Below, one piece after another: positions 37,161 through 46,716 of a stretch of 64,000 nt of DNA. This DNA comes from Sphingobacteriales bacterium (GTDB taxonomy: Bacteria > Bacteroidota > Bacteroidia > Chitinophagales > UBA2359). The notes beneath the pieces are model-generated. The model saw only the letters and a list, made by a program, of their open reading frames with translations, was not told the origin of the DNA and did no database searches. A program made the position numbers and the translations under genes. The number at the start of each line of letters is the position of its first letter. Within the stretch, counting starts at the first letter, position 1. The stretch lies in NCBI GenBank assembly GCA_016700115.1, contig CP064999.1, forward strand, positions 1,550,001 through 1,614,000. The letters run 5' to 3'.

Positions 37161-38591
37161 ATGTCGCATTATACAACTGCTCCAAAAGACAGAGTACCTA
37201 TCATTCAAAAAGCAGCCTATGGTGCCGGGTCTTTAATCAATAATTTACTGCCGGGCGCATTAGGGGTGTTCTCTTTCTTTTTATTAACTGCATTTGGCAT
37301 GGATCCTTTTCTTGCCGGGTTGCTTGGCGGTTTGCCAAGAATATATGATGCCATTACCGACCCTATCATGGGGTATATATCCGATAATACCAAATCTAAA
37401 TGGGGGCGCAGAAAGCCGTATATTTTTATAGGCGCAATAATGAGTGGCTTGTTTTTTATGGCATTGTGGCAACTGCATCCTGAGAATTCACAGACATACA
37501 ATTTCTGGTACTTTCTTATTTTCTCCTTAATATACCTGACCGGCAATACTATATTTTCTACTCCGCTGATAGGGCTTGGATATGAAATGACCTCTGATTA
37601 CAGCGAGCGCACCCGTTTGATGGGGTTTGCACAAACTATCGGGCAAGTTGCATGGATGATAGTACCCTGGTTTTGGGTAATTATTGCCAACCCTAATTTA
37701 TTTGAAACACAGGCGGAAGGTGTTCGTACATTTGCTGTCATAGTTGGGGCAGCATGTATGATTATTGGTATAATGCCGGCTATATTTTGTAAAGAAGTAG
37801 ATCAAACCAACCTCTTCAACAGAGATGATATTACCTTCAAAAAACTATACCAAAATTTAAAGGGGCTTTTAAAAAACATGGTGTTGATTTTTGAAAACAA
37901 ATCATTTTTAAGATTATGTGGTGCTACGTTTTTAGTGTTCAATGGTTTTCAGATGGTTGCCTCTTTTAGTTATTTTATCATTGTTTTTTACATGTTTCAG
38001 GGCGATTATGGCGCAGCCGGTACTTGGCCGGCTTGGTTTTCTACTATCAGTGCCATCACTACTGCGCTTTTGATTATTCCTGTAATTACCTGGATGGCAA
38101 ATAAATGGGGGAAAAGAAAGGCCTTTATCATCTCTACCGCTATTTCTATGGTAGGATACTTATTAAAATGGTGGGGATTTGATCCCGATAATCATTGGCT
38201 TATTTTCATGCCTATTCCATTTATGGTGTTTGGAATTGGGGGGCTTTTTACCCTCATGATGAGTATGACAGCCGATGTATGCGACTTGGATGAATTGAAT
38301 AACGGCATGCCCCGAAAAGAAGGCACCTTTGGCGCTATTTATTGGTGGATGGTTAAACTCGGTCAAGGACTTGCCTTAGTGCTTGGAGGATTGGTTCTGA
38401 AAATGGTTGGCTTTGATCAAAAAGCCACTGTTCAGGCTGCCGAAACCTTAACGCGGTTAAGGCTTGCCGACATTTTTATTCCTGCAATTACCGCCGGAAT
38501 GGCAATTTTGGTGATGTGGAATTACGATTTAAGCGAGGAAAAAGCGAGGGAAATTAAAAACGAACTGGTGAAAAGACGAGGCGAATTGTAA
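37161..38591 (+). CDS. GPH-family (MelB-type) sugar:cation symporter
   Basis: 476 aa with about 12 membrane segments. GPH-type motifs are AYGAGSLINNLLPGALGVF near the N-terminus, DPIMGYISDNTKSKWGRRKP (about 72-91) and GYEMTSDYSERTRLMG (about 138-153). It would carry oligosaccharides released by the surface enzymes across the inner membrane, to the cytoplasmic phosphorylase and the two GH17 proteins. It is the only transporter in the locus. The gap to GH30 is 34 bp. Confidence 0.92.
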   Translation: MSHYTTAPKDRVPIIQKAAYGAGSLINNLLPGALGVFSFFLLTAFGMDPFLAGLLGGLPRIYDAITDPIMGYISDNTKSKWGRRKPYIFIGAIMSGLFFMALWQLHPENSQTYNFWYFLIFSLIYLTGNTIFSTPLIGLGYEMTSDYSERTRLMGFAQTIGQVAWMIVPWFWVIIANPNLFETQAEGVRTFAVIVGAACMIIGIMPAIFCKEVDQTNLFNRDDITFKKLYQNLKGLLKNMVLIFENKSFLRLCGATFLVFNGFQMVASFSYFIIVFYMFQGDYGAAGTWPAWFSTISAITTALLIIPVITWMANKWGKRKAFIISTAISMVGYLLKWWGFDPDNHWLIFMPIPFMVFGIGGLFTLMMSMTADVCDLDELNNGMPRKEGTFGAIYWWMVKLGQGLALVLGGLVLKMVGFDQKATVQAAETLTRLRLADIFIPAITAGMAILVMWNYDLSEEKAREIKNELVKRRGEL

Positions 38592-38647
38592 TCATCCCTT
38601 CTTTAACCTTTTAACACTTTCACTATATCTTTTAAACCTTTTTCAAT

Positions 38648-39553
38648 ATGTCATTTAGGGAAGAAAAATTCTTAAAGTTCAAGGAATTGGGCTATCCGGC
38701 AGGAGAAAGCTATTTAGCTGAAATGTCTGAGGGAGACATTGAAAATTTATTTCTGGAAGTATTGTACAATGGTGTTCATGGCTTTTGCTTCAGCTTGTAC
38801 GAAGATGGTCAAAAACCCGGCGATATCATTTCGGAAGAACAAATTAACCGTAGAATGCAAATTCTAAAACGATATACGTCCTGGGTGAGGTCGTTTTCTT
38901 GTATTGAAGGCAACGAATTTATACCCAAATTAGCCAAAGAAGCAGGACTGAAAACCTTAGTAGGCGCTTGGTTGGGAAGCGACAAGGAAAAAAACCGGCA
39001 AGAAATTGATGGGCTTATTCAATTAGCCAAAGAAGGATATGTAGATATTGCGGCAGTAGGAAACGAAGTCCTTTACCGGAATGATTTAACAGAAAATGAA
39101 CTGTTGGACTACATTGAACTGGTTAAAAAAGAAATTCCGGAAGTGCCGGTCGGCTATGTAGACGCCTATTACGAATTTGTCAAAAGACCCGAAATAACAG
39201 AGCGCTGCGACATCCTTTTGTGCAATTGTTACCCCTATTGGGAGGGCACTGCTTTCAAAGATTCGTTGCATCACATGCAACAAATGTATCAACAAGTAAA
39301 AAACGTAGCAGATGGGAAAAAAGTAGTGATTACAGAAACAGGTTGGCCAAGCAAAGGGAAAGAATTAGGCAAAGCTGTTCCAACACATCTTAATGCCATG
39401 AAATATTTCATCAACACCCAACTTTGGGCACATGATAAAAATATTGAGGTATTCTACTTCTCCTCATTTGATGAGTCGTGGAAGGTGAGTGTAGAAGGTG
39501 AAGTTGGCGCATATTGGGGGATTTGGGATAGCAACGGGATGTTAAAATTTTAG
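38648..39553 (+). CDS. GH17 family glycosidase, cytoplasmic (copy 2)
   Basis: 301 aa, no signal peptide. GH17 catalytic pair: Glu140 in AAVGNEVLY and Glu230 in VVITETGWPSKG; NCYPYW and FSSFDESWK are further family blocks. It probably trims or transglycosylates imported beta-1,3-glucooligosaccharides alongside the phosphorylase. It is only moderately similar to the neighbouring GH17 at 39564, so the two are old paralogues rather than a recent duplication. It starts 56 bp after the symporter gene. Confidence 0.9.
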   Translation: MSFREEKFLKFKELGYPAGESYLAEMSEGDIENLFLEVLYNGVHGFCFSLYEDGQKPGDIISEEQINRRMQILKRYTSWVRSFSCIEGNEFIPKLAKEAGLKTLVGAWLGSDKEKNRQEIDGLIQLAKEGYVDIAAVGNEVLYRNDLTENELLDYIELVKKEIPEVPVGYVDAYYEFVKRPEITERCDILLCNCYPYWEGTAFKDSLHHMQQMYQQVKNVADGKKVVITETGWPSKGKELGKAVPTHLNAMKYFINTQLWAHDKNIEVFYFSSFDESWKVSVEGEVGAYWGIWDSNGMLKF

Positions 39554-39563
39554 CCGTCAAAAC

Positions 39564-40505
39564 ATGTACAACACTCTAAAAATATCGCCGGATAGGGCAA
39601 TTTGTTATTCGGGTTTCAGAGAAGGGCAATGCCCCGGCGGGCTTTACCCAAGCTATGCCGAAGTAAAAGAGGATTTACTGCTGTTGCACCAACATTGGAA
39701 ATATCTGAGGTTATTTGATTGCGACCAACATGCGCAAACTGTTCTCGATGTGATTGTTAAAGAAAAGTTGGACTTCAAAATAATGCTTGGTGCATACATT
39801 GAAGCTGAAATGAACAATTTTAATTGTCCTTGGAACGGCGGCGTTTACTCGGAAGAACAATTGGAAGAGAACATCATCAGCAACAAGAAAAAAATTATCC
39901 GATTAGCTGAAATGGGTAATCAATACCCTGAAATCATTTTTGCATTGTCTGTTGGAAATGAGGCCTGTGTGGAATGGACAGATCATTACGTGCCTGAAAA
40001 CAAAGTGTCGGAGTATGTAAAAACTGTTAAAAAAACAGCTATACAACCCGTTACTTTTTGTGAAAACTATGTGCCCTGGTTATTAAAATTAGAAAAACTG
40101 GCTGAAGAAGTTGATTTTATCTCTATTCATACTTATCCGGTTTGGGAATACAAGCATATTCGTGAAGCCCTGGATTTTACCAAAGAAAATTACTATTCCG
40201 TAGCCAAAAAATACCCTCATAAAGAGGTGGTTATTACCGAAGCAGGTTGGGCGACCAATTCCAACGGAAGAGGTATTGACCCTGAACATGTAAATGAAGT
40301 GCATCAGCAAATTTATTTTGAAAAACTGATGGATTGGACAGAAAAAGAAAACATCACTACTTTCTTTTTTGAAGCATTTGACGAAAGTTGGAAAGGGTCG
40401 CACGAACCCATGGAACCCGAAAAACATTGGGGGTTGTTTAAAATTGACCGAACCCCTAAGTTAGCTTTGAAACACTACCTTAAAAGAAATTTAACAACGC
40501 CATAA
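39564..40505 (+). CDS. GH17 family glycosidase, cytoplasmic (copy 3)
   Basis: 313 aa, no signal peptide. Catalytic Glu133 in SVGNEACVE and Glu226 in VVITEAGWAT; IHTYPVWEY and FFEAFDESWKG are conserved. It begins 10 bp after the previous GH17 stop. It is closer in motif detail (ICYSGFR, AEVKEDL, HTYP, NSNG) to the lipoprotein GH17 at 34341 than to its immediate neighbour, which suggests distinct specificities in two compartments. Confidence 0.9.
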   Translation: MYNTLKISPDRAICYSGFREGQCPGGLYPSYAEVKEDLLLLHQHWKYLRLFDCDQHAQTVLDVIVKEKLDFKIMLGAYIEAEMNNFNCPWNGGVYSEEQLEENIISNKKKIIRLAEMGNQYPEIIFALSVGNEACVEWTDHYVPENKVSEYVKTVKKTAIQPVTFCENYVPWLLKLEKLAEEVDFISIHTYPVWEYKHIREALDFTKENYYSVAKKYPHKEVVITEAGWATNSNGRGIDPEHVNEVHQQIYFEKLMDWTEKENITTFFFEAFDESWKGSHEPMEPEKHWGLFKIDRTPKLALKHYLKRNLTTP

Positions 40506-40547
40506 TTTGGGTGTTGCCATTTATTTATTTACTAAATTTTATTTGTC

Positions 40548-42389
40548 ATGAAAAAATTTACATTTTTTTTGCTTGCTTTTATAGCATCAGCAATGAGTTT
40601 TGCACAAAATGCTCCTGTCAATTTTGAAACCGGCGGAAACGGTGCCGGTTGGACCTGGACAGTTTTTGAAAATGCCACCAATCCTCCGCTTGAAGTGGTG
40701 GCAAATCCGGACCCATCAGGAATCAATACCTCTGCTACAGTAGCCAAATTTACCGCCCTTCAAACAGGGCAACCTTGGGCAGGTTGCGAGTCGCTTCATG
40801 GCAATACCGACCTCGGACCTTTTGTTCTCGATGCAACCAATTCCATCATCAAAATAATGGTCTGGAAATCTGTTATCAGCGATGTGGGAATTAAACTTGC
40901 CGCACCAACAGGTTGGGCACAACCCGAAATTAAAATTGCCAATACCTTGGTTAATCAATGGGAAGAACTCACCTTTAATTTTTCTTCTTATCTGAACCCT
41001 CCTACAAGCGAAGGACAATTAGACCAAATTATCGTTTTTCCGGATTTTAACTTAGGTGGCAGAACGGCAGACAACATCATTTATTTCGACAACATTACCT
41101 TCTCGGCAGGAGGTGGCGGTTCAACCGAGCCGACTGTTGCCGCACCTACACCCACTCATCCGGCATCAAACGTTATCTCTATGTTCAGTGATGCTTATAC
41201 CAATGTTCCGGTGGATACCTGGCGCACCGATTGGTCTGCTGCTACGCTCGAAGATGTGTTGGTTGCAGGAAATGCAACTAAAAAGTATTCCCTTTTAGAT
41301 TTTGTCGGCATCGAAACCGTTGCCAATCAAATAGATGCTACCGGCATGACGCATTTCCATCTCGATGTATGGTCGGCCGATTTTACCTTTTTCGGAGTGA
41401 AATTAGTAGATTTTGGTGCAGATGGAGCATTTGGCGGAGGAGACGATACCGAGCATCAGGTAAACTTTAATGCCCCTGCTCAGGCACAGTGGGCAAGTTT
41501 GGATATTCCGTTAAGCAGTTTTACAGGACTTACTTCACAGTCAAACTTGGCACAACTCATATTGGTCGGGCAGCCTTCGGGGGCAAATACTGTGTATGTG
41601 GACAATGTTCTTTTTTTCAACAATGGAGGTGGTTCTCCTGAGCCTACGGTTGCTGCTCCAACGCCTACACATCCCGCAGCAAATGTTATCTCTATGTTCA
41701 GCGATGCTTATACCAATGTTCCGGTAGATACCTGGCGCACCGATTGGTCTGCTGCTTCACTCGAAGACGTGTTAATTGCAGGTAATGCTACTAAAAAGTA
41801 TTCTTTGTTAGATTTTGTCGGCATCGAAACCGTTGCCAATCAAATAAATGCTTCGGCAATGTCTCATTTTCATCTCGATGTATGGTCGGCCGATTTTACT
41901 TTCTTTGGCGTAAAATTGGTTGATTTTGGCGCAGATGGTGCTTTTGGCGGAGGGGACGATACCGAGCATCAGGTAAACTTTACCGCACCGGCGCAAGCAC
42001 AGTGGGTAAGTATGGATATTCCTCTAACTGATTTTACAGGACTTACTTCGCAATCACATATTGCACAACTCATCCTTGTTGCTCAACCTACCGGTTTAAG
42101 CACGGTTTTTGTGGACAATGTTTATTTTTACGACATCAACACAGGCATCAATGATTTGACTCAAAGCCAAATTGAAATTCTGGTTTTTCCTAACCCCGTT
42201 AAAGCAGGCACACAATTGCACCTGAGTGAAGAAGTCAATCAATTGGATATTGTTGATTTAAGCGGAAAAGCAGTATTGTCTTCCAACGGTTTATTGATAG
42301 ATACAACCGGGTTAGCAAAAGGTATTTATCTGGTAAAAATACTAACTAACGAGGGATTGACCCAAACGAAAAAACTTATTGTAGAATAA
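40548..42389 (+). CDS. T9SS-exported protein with duplicated glucan-binding-like modules
   Basis: 613 aa. It has a signal peptide (1-19, MSFAQ) and an N-terminal beta-sandwich domain (about 22-190) resembling carbohydrate-binding domains (GWTWTVFENATN, YFDNITF). Two nearly identical 171-aa modules follow (about 194-364 and 365-535), each with VISMFSDAYTNVPVDTWRTD and HFHLDVWSADFTFFGVKLVD. A type A sorting domain (FPNPVKAG ... LAKGIYLVKI ... KKLIVE) ends the protein. It is the last gene of the locus. Related modules occur in the 26509 lipoprotein. No catalytic residues are seen; a secreted or surface glucan-binding role is inferred. Confidence 0.82.
   Translation: MKKFTFFLLAFIASAMSFAQNAPVNFETGGNGAGWTWTVFENATNPPLEVVANPDPSGINTSATVAKFTALQTGQPWAGCESLHGNTDLGPFVLDATNSIIKIMVWKSVISDVGIKLAAPTGWAQPEIKIANTLVNQWEELTFNFSSYLNPPTSEGQLDQIIVFPDFNLGGRTADNIIYFDNITFSAGGGGSTEPTVAAPTPTHPASNVISMFSDAYTNVPVDTWRTDWSAATLEDVLVAGNATKKYSLLDFVGIETVANQIDATGMTHFHLDVWSADFTFFGVKLVDFGADGAFGGGDDTEHQVNFNAPAQAQWASLDIPLSSFTGLTSQSNLAQLILVGQPSGANTVYVDNVLFFNNGGGSPEPTVAAPTPTHPAANVISMFSDAYTNVPVDTWRTDWSAASLEDVLIAGNATKKYSLLDFVGIETVANQINASAMSHFHLDVWSADFTFFGVKLVDFGADGAFGGGDDTEHQVNFTAPAQAQWVSMDIPLTDFTGLTSQSHIAQLILVAQPTGLSTVFVDNVYFYDINTGINDLTQSQIEILVFPNPVKAGTQLHLSEEVNQLDIVDLSGKAVLSSNGLLIDTTGLAKGIYLVKILTNEGLTQTKKLIVE
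41127..42140 (+). repeat. Tandem duplication of a 513-bp coding module
   Basis: The unit starting GAGCCGACTGTTGCC at 41127 recurs as GAGCCTACGGTTGCT at 41640, an offset of 513 bp (171 codons) in frame. Most differences are synonymous, so the duplication is fairly recent or the copies are being homogenised. Confidence 0.85.
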
Positions 42390-42397
42390 TTCAACAA

Positions 42398-43876
42398 GGC
42401 TGCCACAAATATAAGATAAGACGGTCGTGTTTTTTCTTCTATATTATAGATATTTAAGCGACATTGACCAAATCTGTTGGCATAAACCCGTCTGCGAATT
42501 GAGTATTAAAAATTGAATCGGGCGATTTTCGTACCAATTTAATAACTGTTTTGACCGTAAAACGCGTATTACAGAGTATTTTGAGGTCTAAAATGCTAAA
42601 GTTAGGGTTATTGTATTTAACCTGATATTGTGCCTGCAAAATTTTAGCCGTCAAGGTAGCGGTAAAGCATAGATTAACAAAATTGGTCAGATTTTTCGAG
42701 GTGTAGTTTTTGAAATCGGATAGTCCGAAAAATTGTTTGGCATCCCGAAAGTCAAACTCAATCTGAAAACGCAAACTATAATAATCTATCATAGTTTGCC
42801 AGTCGAGGTTAGGGTCGGTGGTGCAAAATTTAGAGAAGGCTACTTTTTGGGTTTTCAAATTGGTTATTTTTACTATCCCCACATTTAACAGGTTTTTGCT
42901 TAAGGATTTGTTGTAACAGGGCAGTTGCCATATCTGAGTAAGGAGACCATTTTCGGTTTTGGTGTCTTTCAGTTCTTGGTTATCAAGGTTGTTCAAATCT
43001 ACTTTTTCTCCGTATTTTTTGGGTCTTCCCCGATGTTTTGGGGCTACTGGGTCTGAGTAGGCATAGACGAGGGCGGCATTTACAGGCAAACGGGTAATCA
43101 GGTGAAGTCCGGTCTTTGTTACCGCAGAGAAATAATCTGCCGAGGCATAAGCACAGTCTGCTACCATATAGGTCAGGTTGATGCCCGGTAAGCACGAAAG
43201 CAACTTGTTTAACAAGGCGGTGAATGCCCGAAAGGATGCCGTAGGATTGGGCTGCTTGGGTCGGTTTTTGCTGCCTTGCTTCCTGCCACGAACCAAACAT
43301 CTGCCTTCGGCACTGCGCCGCTTGCCAGCTAATGCCTTCTTTTTCTGTTCCGCTATCCGCTTCCTGTCCCCCTCTGTCTGTACGACTTGCTCTACCACCA
43401 TCGGATATGATTTCCGTTTCCCCACAGCTATCAGAGAAGCACAAAAAAACAAATCCCGAATATGGGGCATTTCTGAATGCTGCTCCAAAACTTCGACAAA
43501 CCATAGGTCTTGTCCCGACTTTTCCCTTCTACCACTTCGTCTATGGCTATAATATAATTCTCCTCCGGTTGATACACCCACTTCAAAAACAACTTCATAC
43601 GAATGCGCTCCCACAGGTAGTCCTCTGACATAAAACGAAACCAAGTGCGAACAGAGTAGTTACTATAGCGGCATAAACTCCGTACACTTACTCCATATCG
43701 AATACACATAAAACAGTACAGAAAATCCCTTAATTGTAATATCTTTGCTACTGACAGGATGTCTTTATATAACTCTAAAGGCAGAATGTTGGGAGGCATA
43801 TACTTTGATTTTGGGTTTGCAATTCGCAAAATTACAAAGATATCGCCTCCCTTCTTTTTTTTAATGTGTGGCAGCC
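42398..43876 (-). mobile_element. IS element (IS4-superfamily type) downstream of the glucan locus
   Basis: 1479 bp bounded by GGCTGCCACA (42398-42407) and its inverse TGTGGCAGCC (43867-43876). No convincing target duplication is seen. It is inserted between the last PUL gene and the terminator at 43901. Confidence 0.8.
42454..43829 (-). pseudogene. DDE transposase in two frames joined at a T7 slippery site
   Basis: The N-terminal frame from ATG 43829 (LPLELYKDILSVAKIL ... NYIIAIDEVVEGKSRDKTYG ... CPIFGICFF) ends at a stop just after a run of seven T (43443-43449 on plus, A7). The C-terminal frame continues CASLIAVGKRKSYPMVVEQV and carries MVADCAYASADYF and YYSLRFQIEFDFRDAKQFFG, the Y-x-x-R-F-x-IE-x-F-x-D-AK signature. 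In the first frame the run reads T TTT TTT, a canonical -1 slippery heptamer. The full-length enzyme (about 460 aa) may therefore be made by programmed frameshifting rather than the gene being dead. Confidence 0.8.
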
Positions 43877-43900
43877 ATGTTGATAATTAATTCTTAATTT

Positions 43901-43935
43901 AGAGCCGTCTTGTAAATAGACGGCTCTTTTTTTTT
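43901..43935 (+). terminator. Strong rho-independent terminator of the glucan locus
   Basis: Perfect 10-bp stem AGAGCCGTCT (43901-43910) and AGACGGCTCT (43918-43927), 7-base loop, followed by a long T-run to 43935. Before the IS insertion it lay some 30 bp after the last PUL gene. Confidence 0.93.
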
Positions 43936-43966
43936 GGCGTAAACCATCTTAATCCAATTCATATAG

Positions 43967-46663
43967 TTGAAAACACAGGCAGTTTTCTTTCTGATACTTT
44001 TTTTGACGGGAACGCTGACTGCTTTAGCACAAAAATTTCCCGAAAAGGGCGTTCCTTTGTTACAAAACTTTACGCCCGATCAGTATCTGCATAAAGGTAA
44101 GATATGGGATATTGATTCTGCGCCAAACGGAATTGTCTATATGGCAGCCGACAAAGGTTTGTTGGAATATGATGGAAAAACCTGGAAAAGTTTTACCGGG
44201 AGCGATGGGTTTACCCGTTCTTTGGCAGTGGTAAATGATTCGGTTATTTATACCGGTTCTGATTTGGATTTTGGCGTTTGGAATAAAAATAAATACGGTA
44301 ATTTTGAATACCAATCCTTATATTCTTTTAAAGAAGAACTGTCCAAAATTAACGAAGAATTTTGGAACATTCATCAGTGGGGCGATAATGTCCTTTTTGT
44401 TTCAGCCTACAATATTTATATTTATAAAAACCGGCAACTTACAAAGATTGCTGCTCCCAACAAATTTACAGGTAGTTTTAATGTCAATGATACGTTGTAC
44501 TTTGCCGACCAAAAATCGGGTTTATTTGTCTGGAATGAATTAAAACTAAAGCACCTTTTTGATGTGCCTGTTACAACCGATTTCGAAATATCCGGTATCT
44601 ACCGTCAAAGTGAAAGACTTATTTTAGTTACCAAAAATTCAGGTTTATACAGCTATTTTAAGGAGAATCTAAGCCCTTTGAATAACCCGTTATCTCAATA
44701 CCTCAAAGCTGCCAAAGTGTTTAGTTTTGAACAAATCAACCAAACTCACCTGGTATTTGGTACTATTTTGAAGGGTTTGTTTATCAGTGATTTAGACGGA
44801 AACATCATACACTACATCAACAAACACAAAGGACTCCCCAATAATACCATTTTAAGCCTTCACTATAGTCCTGCCGGAAAATTATGGTTGGGAATGGATT
44901 ATGGTGTTTCATTACTCCATCTCCAAAATAATCTTACCTATTTTTATGACTACAGAGGAGATTTCGGAACAGGTTATACGGCAATCTTAAAAGACAGTAT
45001 TTTTTTTCTGGGAACTAATCAAGGTCTTTACCAATTGGGCTGGGATAAACTGAATAACAATACTGAATTTAATAAATTTCAGCTTGTTCCGGGAACTGAG
45101 GGTCAGGTTTGGGCGATGAAAAACATCAACAACAAATTATTTATCGGACATGATAATGGATTGTTTTTTCTAAATGGCAACAGACTTGAACGATTGAGCA
45201 ATCAAAAGGGAGTTTGGACGGTTTTGCCTTACAAAAACTATCTACTAACCGGAACCTATAATGGCATCGGTGTTTTAAAACAGTCTGGTAATAGTTGGGC
45301 TTTTGATAAGCAAATTGAACTCATATCGGGTTCTTGCAACCAACTTTTCATCGAAAAAGACAATATTCTATGGATAAATATCCCCAACTATGGGATTGTC
45401 AGGGCTGTTTTAAACAACGAGTTATACCCTGTTGAAAGACAAACTTTCTTCAAAAATACCTTTGAAGGTTACGACCCTTACCTAATCCTTCAGAAAAATG
45501 GAGTGTATGTTTTGACCGATAAATTTCAATACTTCTATTCTGAAAATGAAAATAAATTTACAGACCAAACCGCTATTGAACACGATAACAAGGTGGAAGG
45601 ACTATTGCCCGGCATTTTTCAATCAGTACCATTGAATTCAGAGTTTGAGTTTTATCCGGTTTACAATGGGTTTGCCTTAAAATCTCTTAACAATAAAACC
45701 CCCAAAAGCAAAACATACTATAAACCGGTATTTAGAAATATGAATGTCTTAAACAATGATACCATCATTCCATTATTTCCCGGCGCAACAATCCCCTACC
45801 GGCTAAACAGTCTGAATGTTGAATTTATAGTACCAAACCAGGAGAATGTTTTATACCAATATAAATTGAATGAAGCCGGCAAATGGAGTTCATGGTCTAA
45901 CGAAAACTCTTTTAAACTATTAAACCTAAAACATGGCAATCATATACTATCGGTAAAAGCTATGGTGAATGGAGAAATCACCGATTCCGAAAGTTTATCA
46001 TTTAGAATTAGCCCGCCTTGGTTTTACTCGTGGTACGCCTATATTTTTTATACCTTACTTTTTATTTTGGTCGTTTTTATGGCTTATATCTGGCAAAAAT
46101 TAGCCTTGAAAAAACAAGAAAAAATGCTAATCAATAAACAACAACAATCGCTGTTCGAACAAGAAGAAAAACATCAGCAACAACTTATATTGATAGAGCA
46201 GGAAAGATTACAAGCTGAATATGAACAAATAAAAATACAACTCAGAACCAAAACCTTAGAACTTGCAAATAAAGCAAAGGAAAATGAAGATAAAAACCGA
46301 TTACTACTTGCCCTTAAAGAAAAATGTGAAACCGCCCTGCAAAATCCGGCCAACACAAAAAAAACGCTCAATGATATGCAACGACTGTTAGAATCCTATT
46401 TAATCGCAGAAGATAAAACATTCGAATTTCAGATTGACGAACTGCATCAGGAGTTTTTTTTGAAACTAAAAGAATTGTTTCCGGGCTTAACCATCAACGA
46501 CCTGCGTTTATGTGCTTATTTAAAAATAGGGTTGAACTCGAAGGAAATCGCCGATATTTTAAACATTTTGCCTTCAAGCATCTATATCAGCCGTTCTCGA
46601 CTAAGAAAAAAACTCAACATCCATACAGATGACGATTTGTATAATTATTTAAATTCTATTTAA
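43967..46663 (+). CDS. Membrane sensor/LuxR-type regulator of the glucan locus
   Basis: 898 aa. It has a signal peptide (about 1-21) and a large periplasmic region of propeller-type sensor repeats (about 35-590; recurring W...G...GL/LW motifs). Next come a Y_Y_Y-like domain (about 610-685: EFIVPNQENVLYQYKLNEAG), one membrane span (about 692-712: YAYIFYTLLFILVVFMAYIW), a long coiled coil (about 715-810) and a C-terminal LuxR-like HTH (about 840-895: LTINDLRLCAYLKIGLNSKE). No histidine kinase domain is present, so it is a one-component, membrane-bound regulator of the SusR-like type. The start is TTG at 43967. Its position just after the PUL suggests it senses a glucan fragment and activates the locus. 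Confidence 0.85.
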   Translation: MKTQAVFFLILFLTGTLTALAQKFPEKGVPLLQNFTPDQYLHKGKIWDIDSAPNGIVYMAADKGLLEYDGKTWKSFTGSDGFTRSLAVVNDSVIYTGSDLDFGVWNKNKYGNFEYQSLYSFKEELSKINEEFWNIHQWGDNVLFVSAYNIYIYKNRQLTKIAAPNKFTGSFNVNDTLYFADQKSGLFVWNELKLKHLFDVPVTTDFEISGIYRQSERLILVTKNSGLYSYFKENLSPLNNPLSQYLKAAKVFSFEQINQTHLVFGTILKGLFISDLDGNIIHYINKHKGLPNNTILSLHYSPAGKLWLGMDYGVSLLHLQNNLTYFYDYRGDFGTGYTAILKDSIFFLGTNQGLYQLGWDKLNNNTEFNKFQLVPGTEGQVWAMKNINNKLFIGHDNGLFFLNGNRLERLSNQKGVWTVLPYKNYLLTGTYNGIGVLKQSGNSWAFDKQIELISGSCNQLFIEKDNILWINIPNYGIVRAVLNNELYPVERQTFFKNTFEGYDPYLILQKNGVYVLTDKFQYFYSENENKFTDQTAIEHDNKVEGLLPGIFQSVPLNSEFEFYPVYNGFALKSLNNKTPKSKTYYKPVFRNMNVLNNDTIIPLFPGATIPYRLNSLNVEFIVPNQENVLYQYKLNEAGKWSSWSNENSFKLLNLKHGNHILSVKAMVNGEITDSESLSFRISPPWFYSWYAYIFYTLLFILVVFMAYIWQKLALKKQEKMLINKQQQSLFEQEEKHQQQLILIEQERLQAEYEQIKIQLRTKTLELANKAKENEDKNRLLLALKEKCETALQNPANTKKTLNDMQRLLESYLIAEDKTFEFQIDELHQEFFLKLKELFPGLTINDLRLCAYLKIGLNSKEIADILNILPSSIYISRSRLRKKLNIHTDDDLYNYLNSI

Positions 46664-46716
46664 TTTTGAATTTTCGGGGTAAATCGGCTGGTTCCTAAAT
46701 ATGTAGAATTGTTTAA

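Noticed and set aside
43178..43628. Plus-strand open frames of 98-124 codons inside the IS at 42.4-43.9 kb
   Set aside because: They are antisense to the clearly recognisable transposase and have no features of their own.
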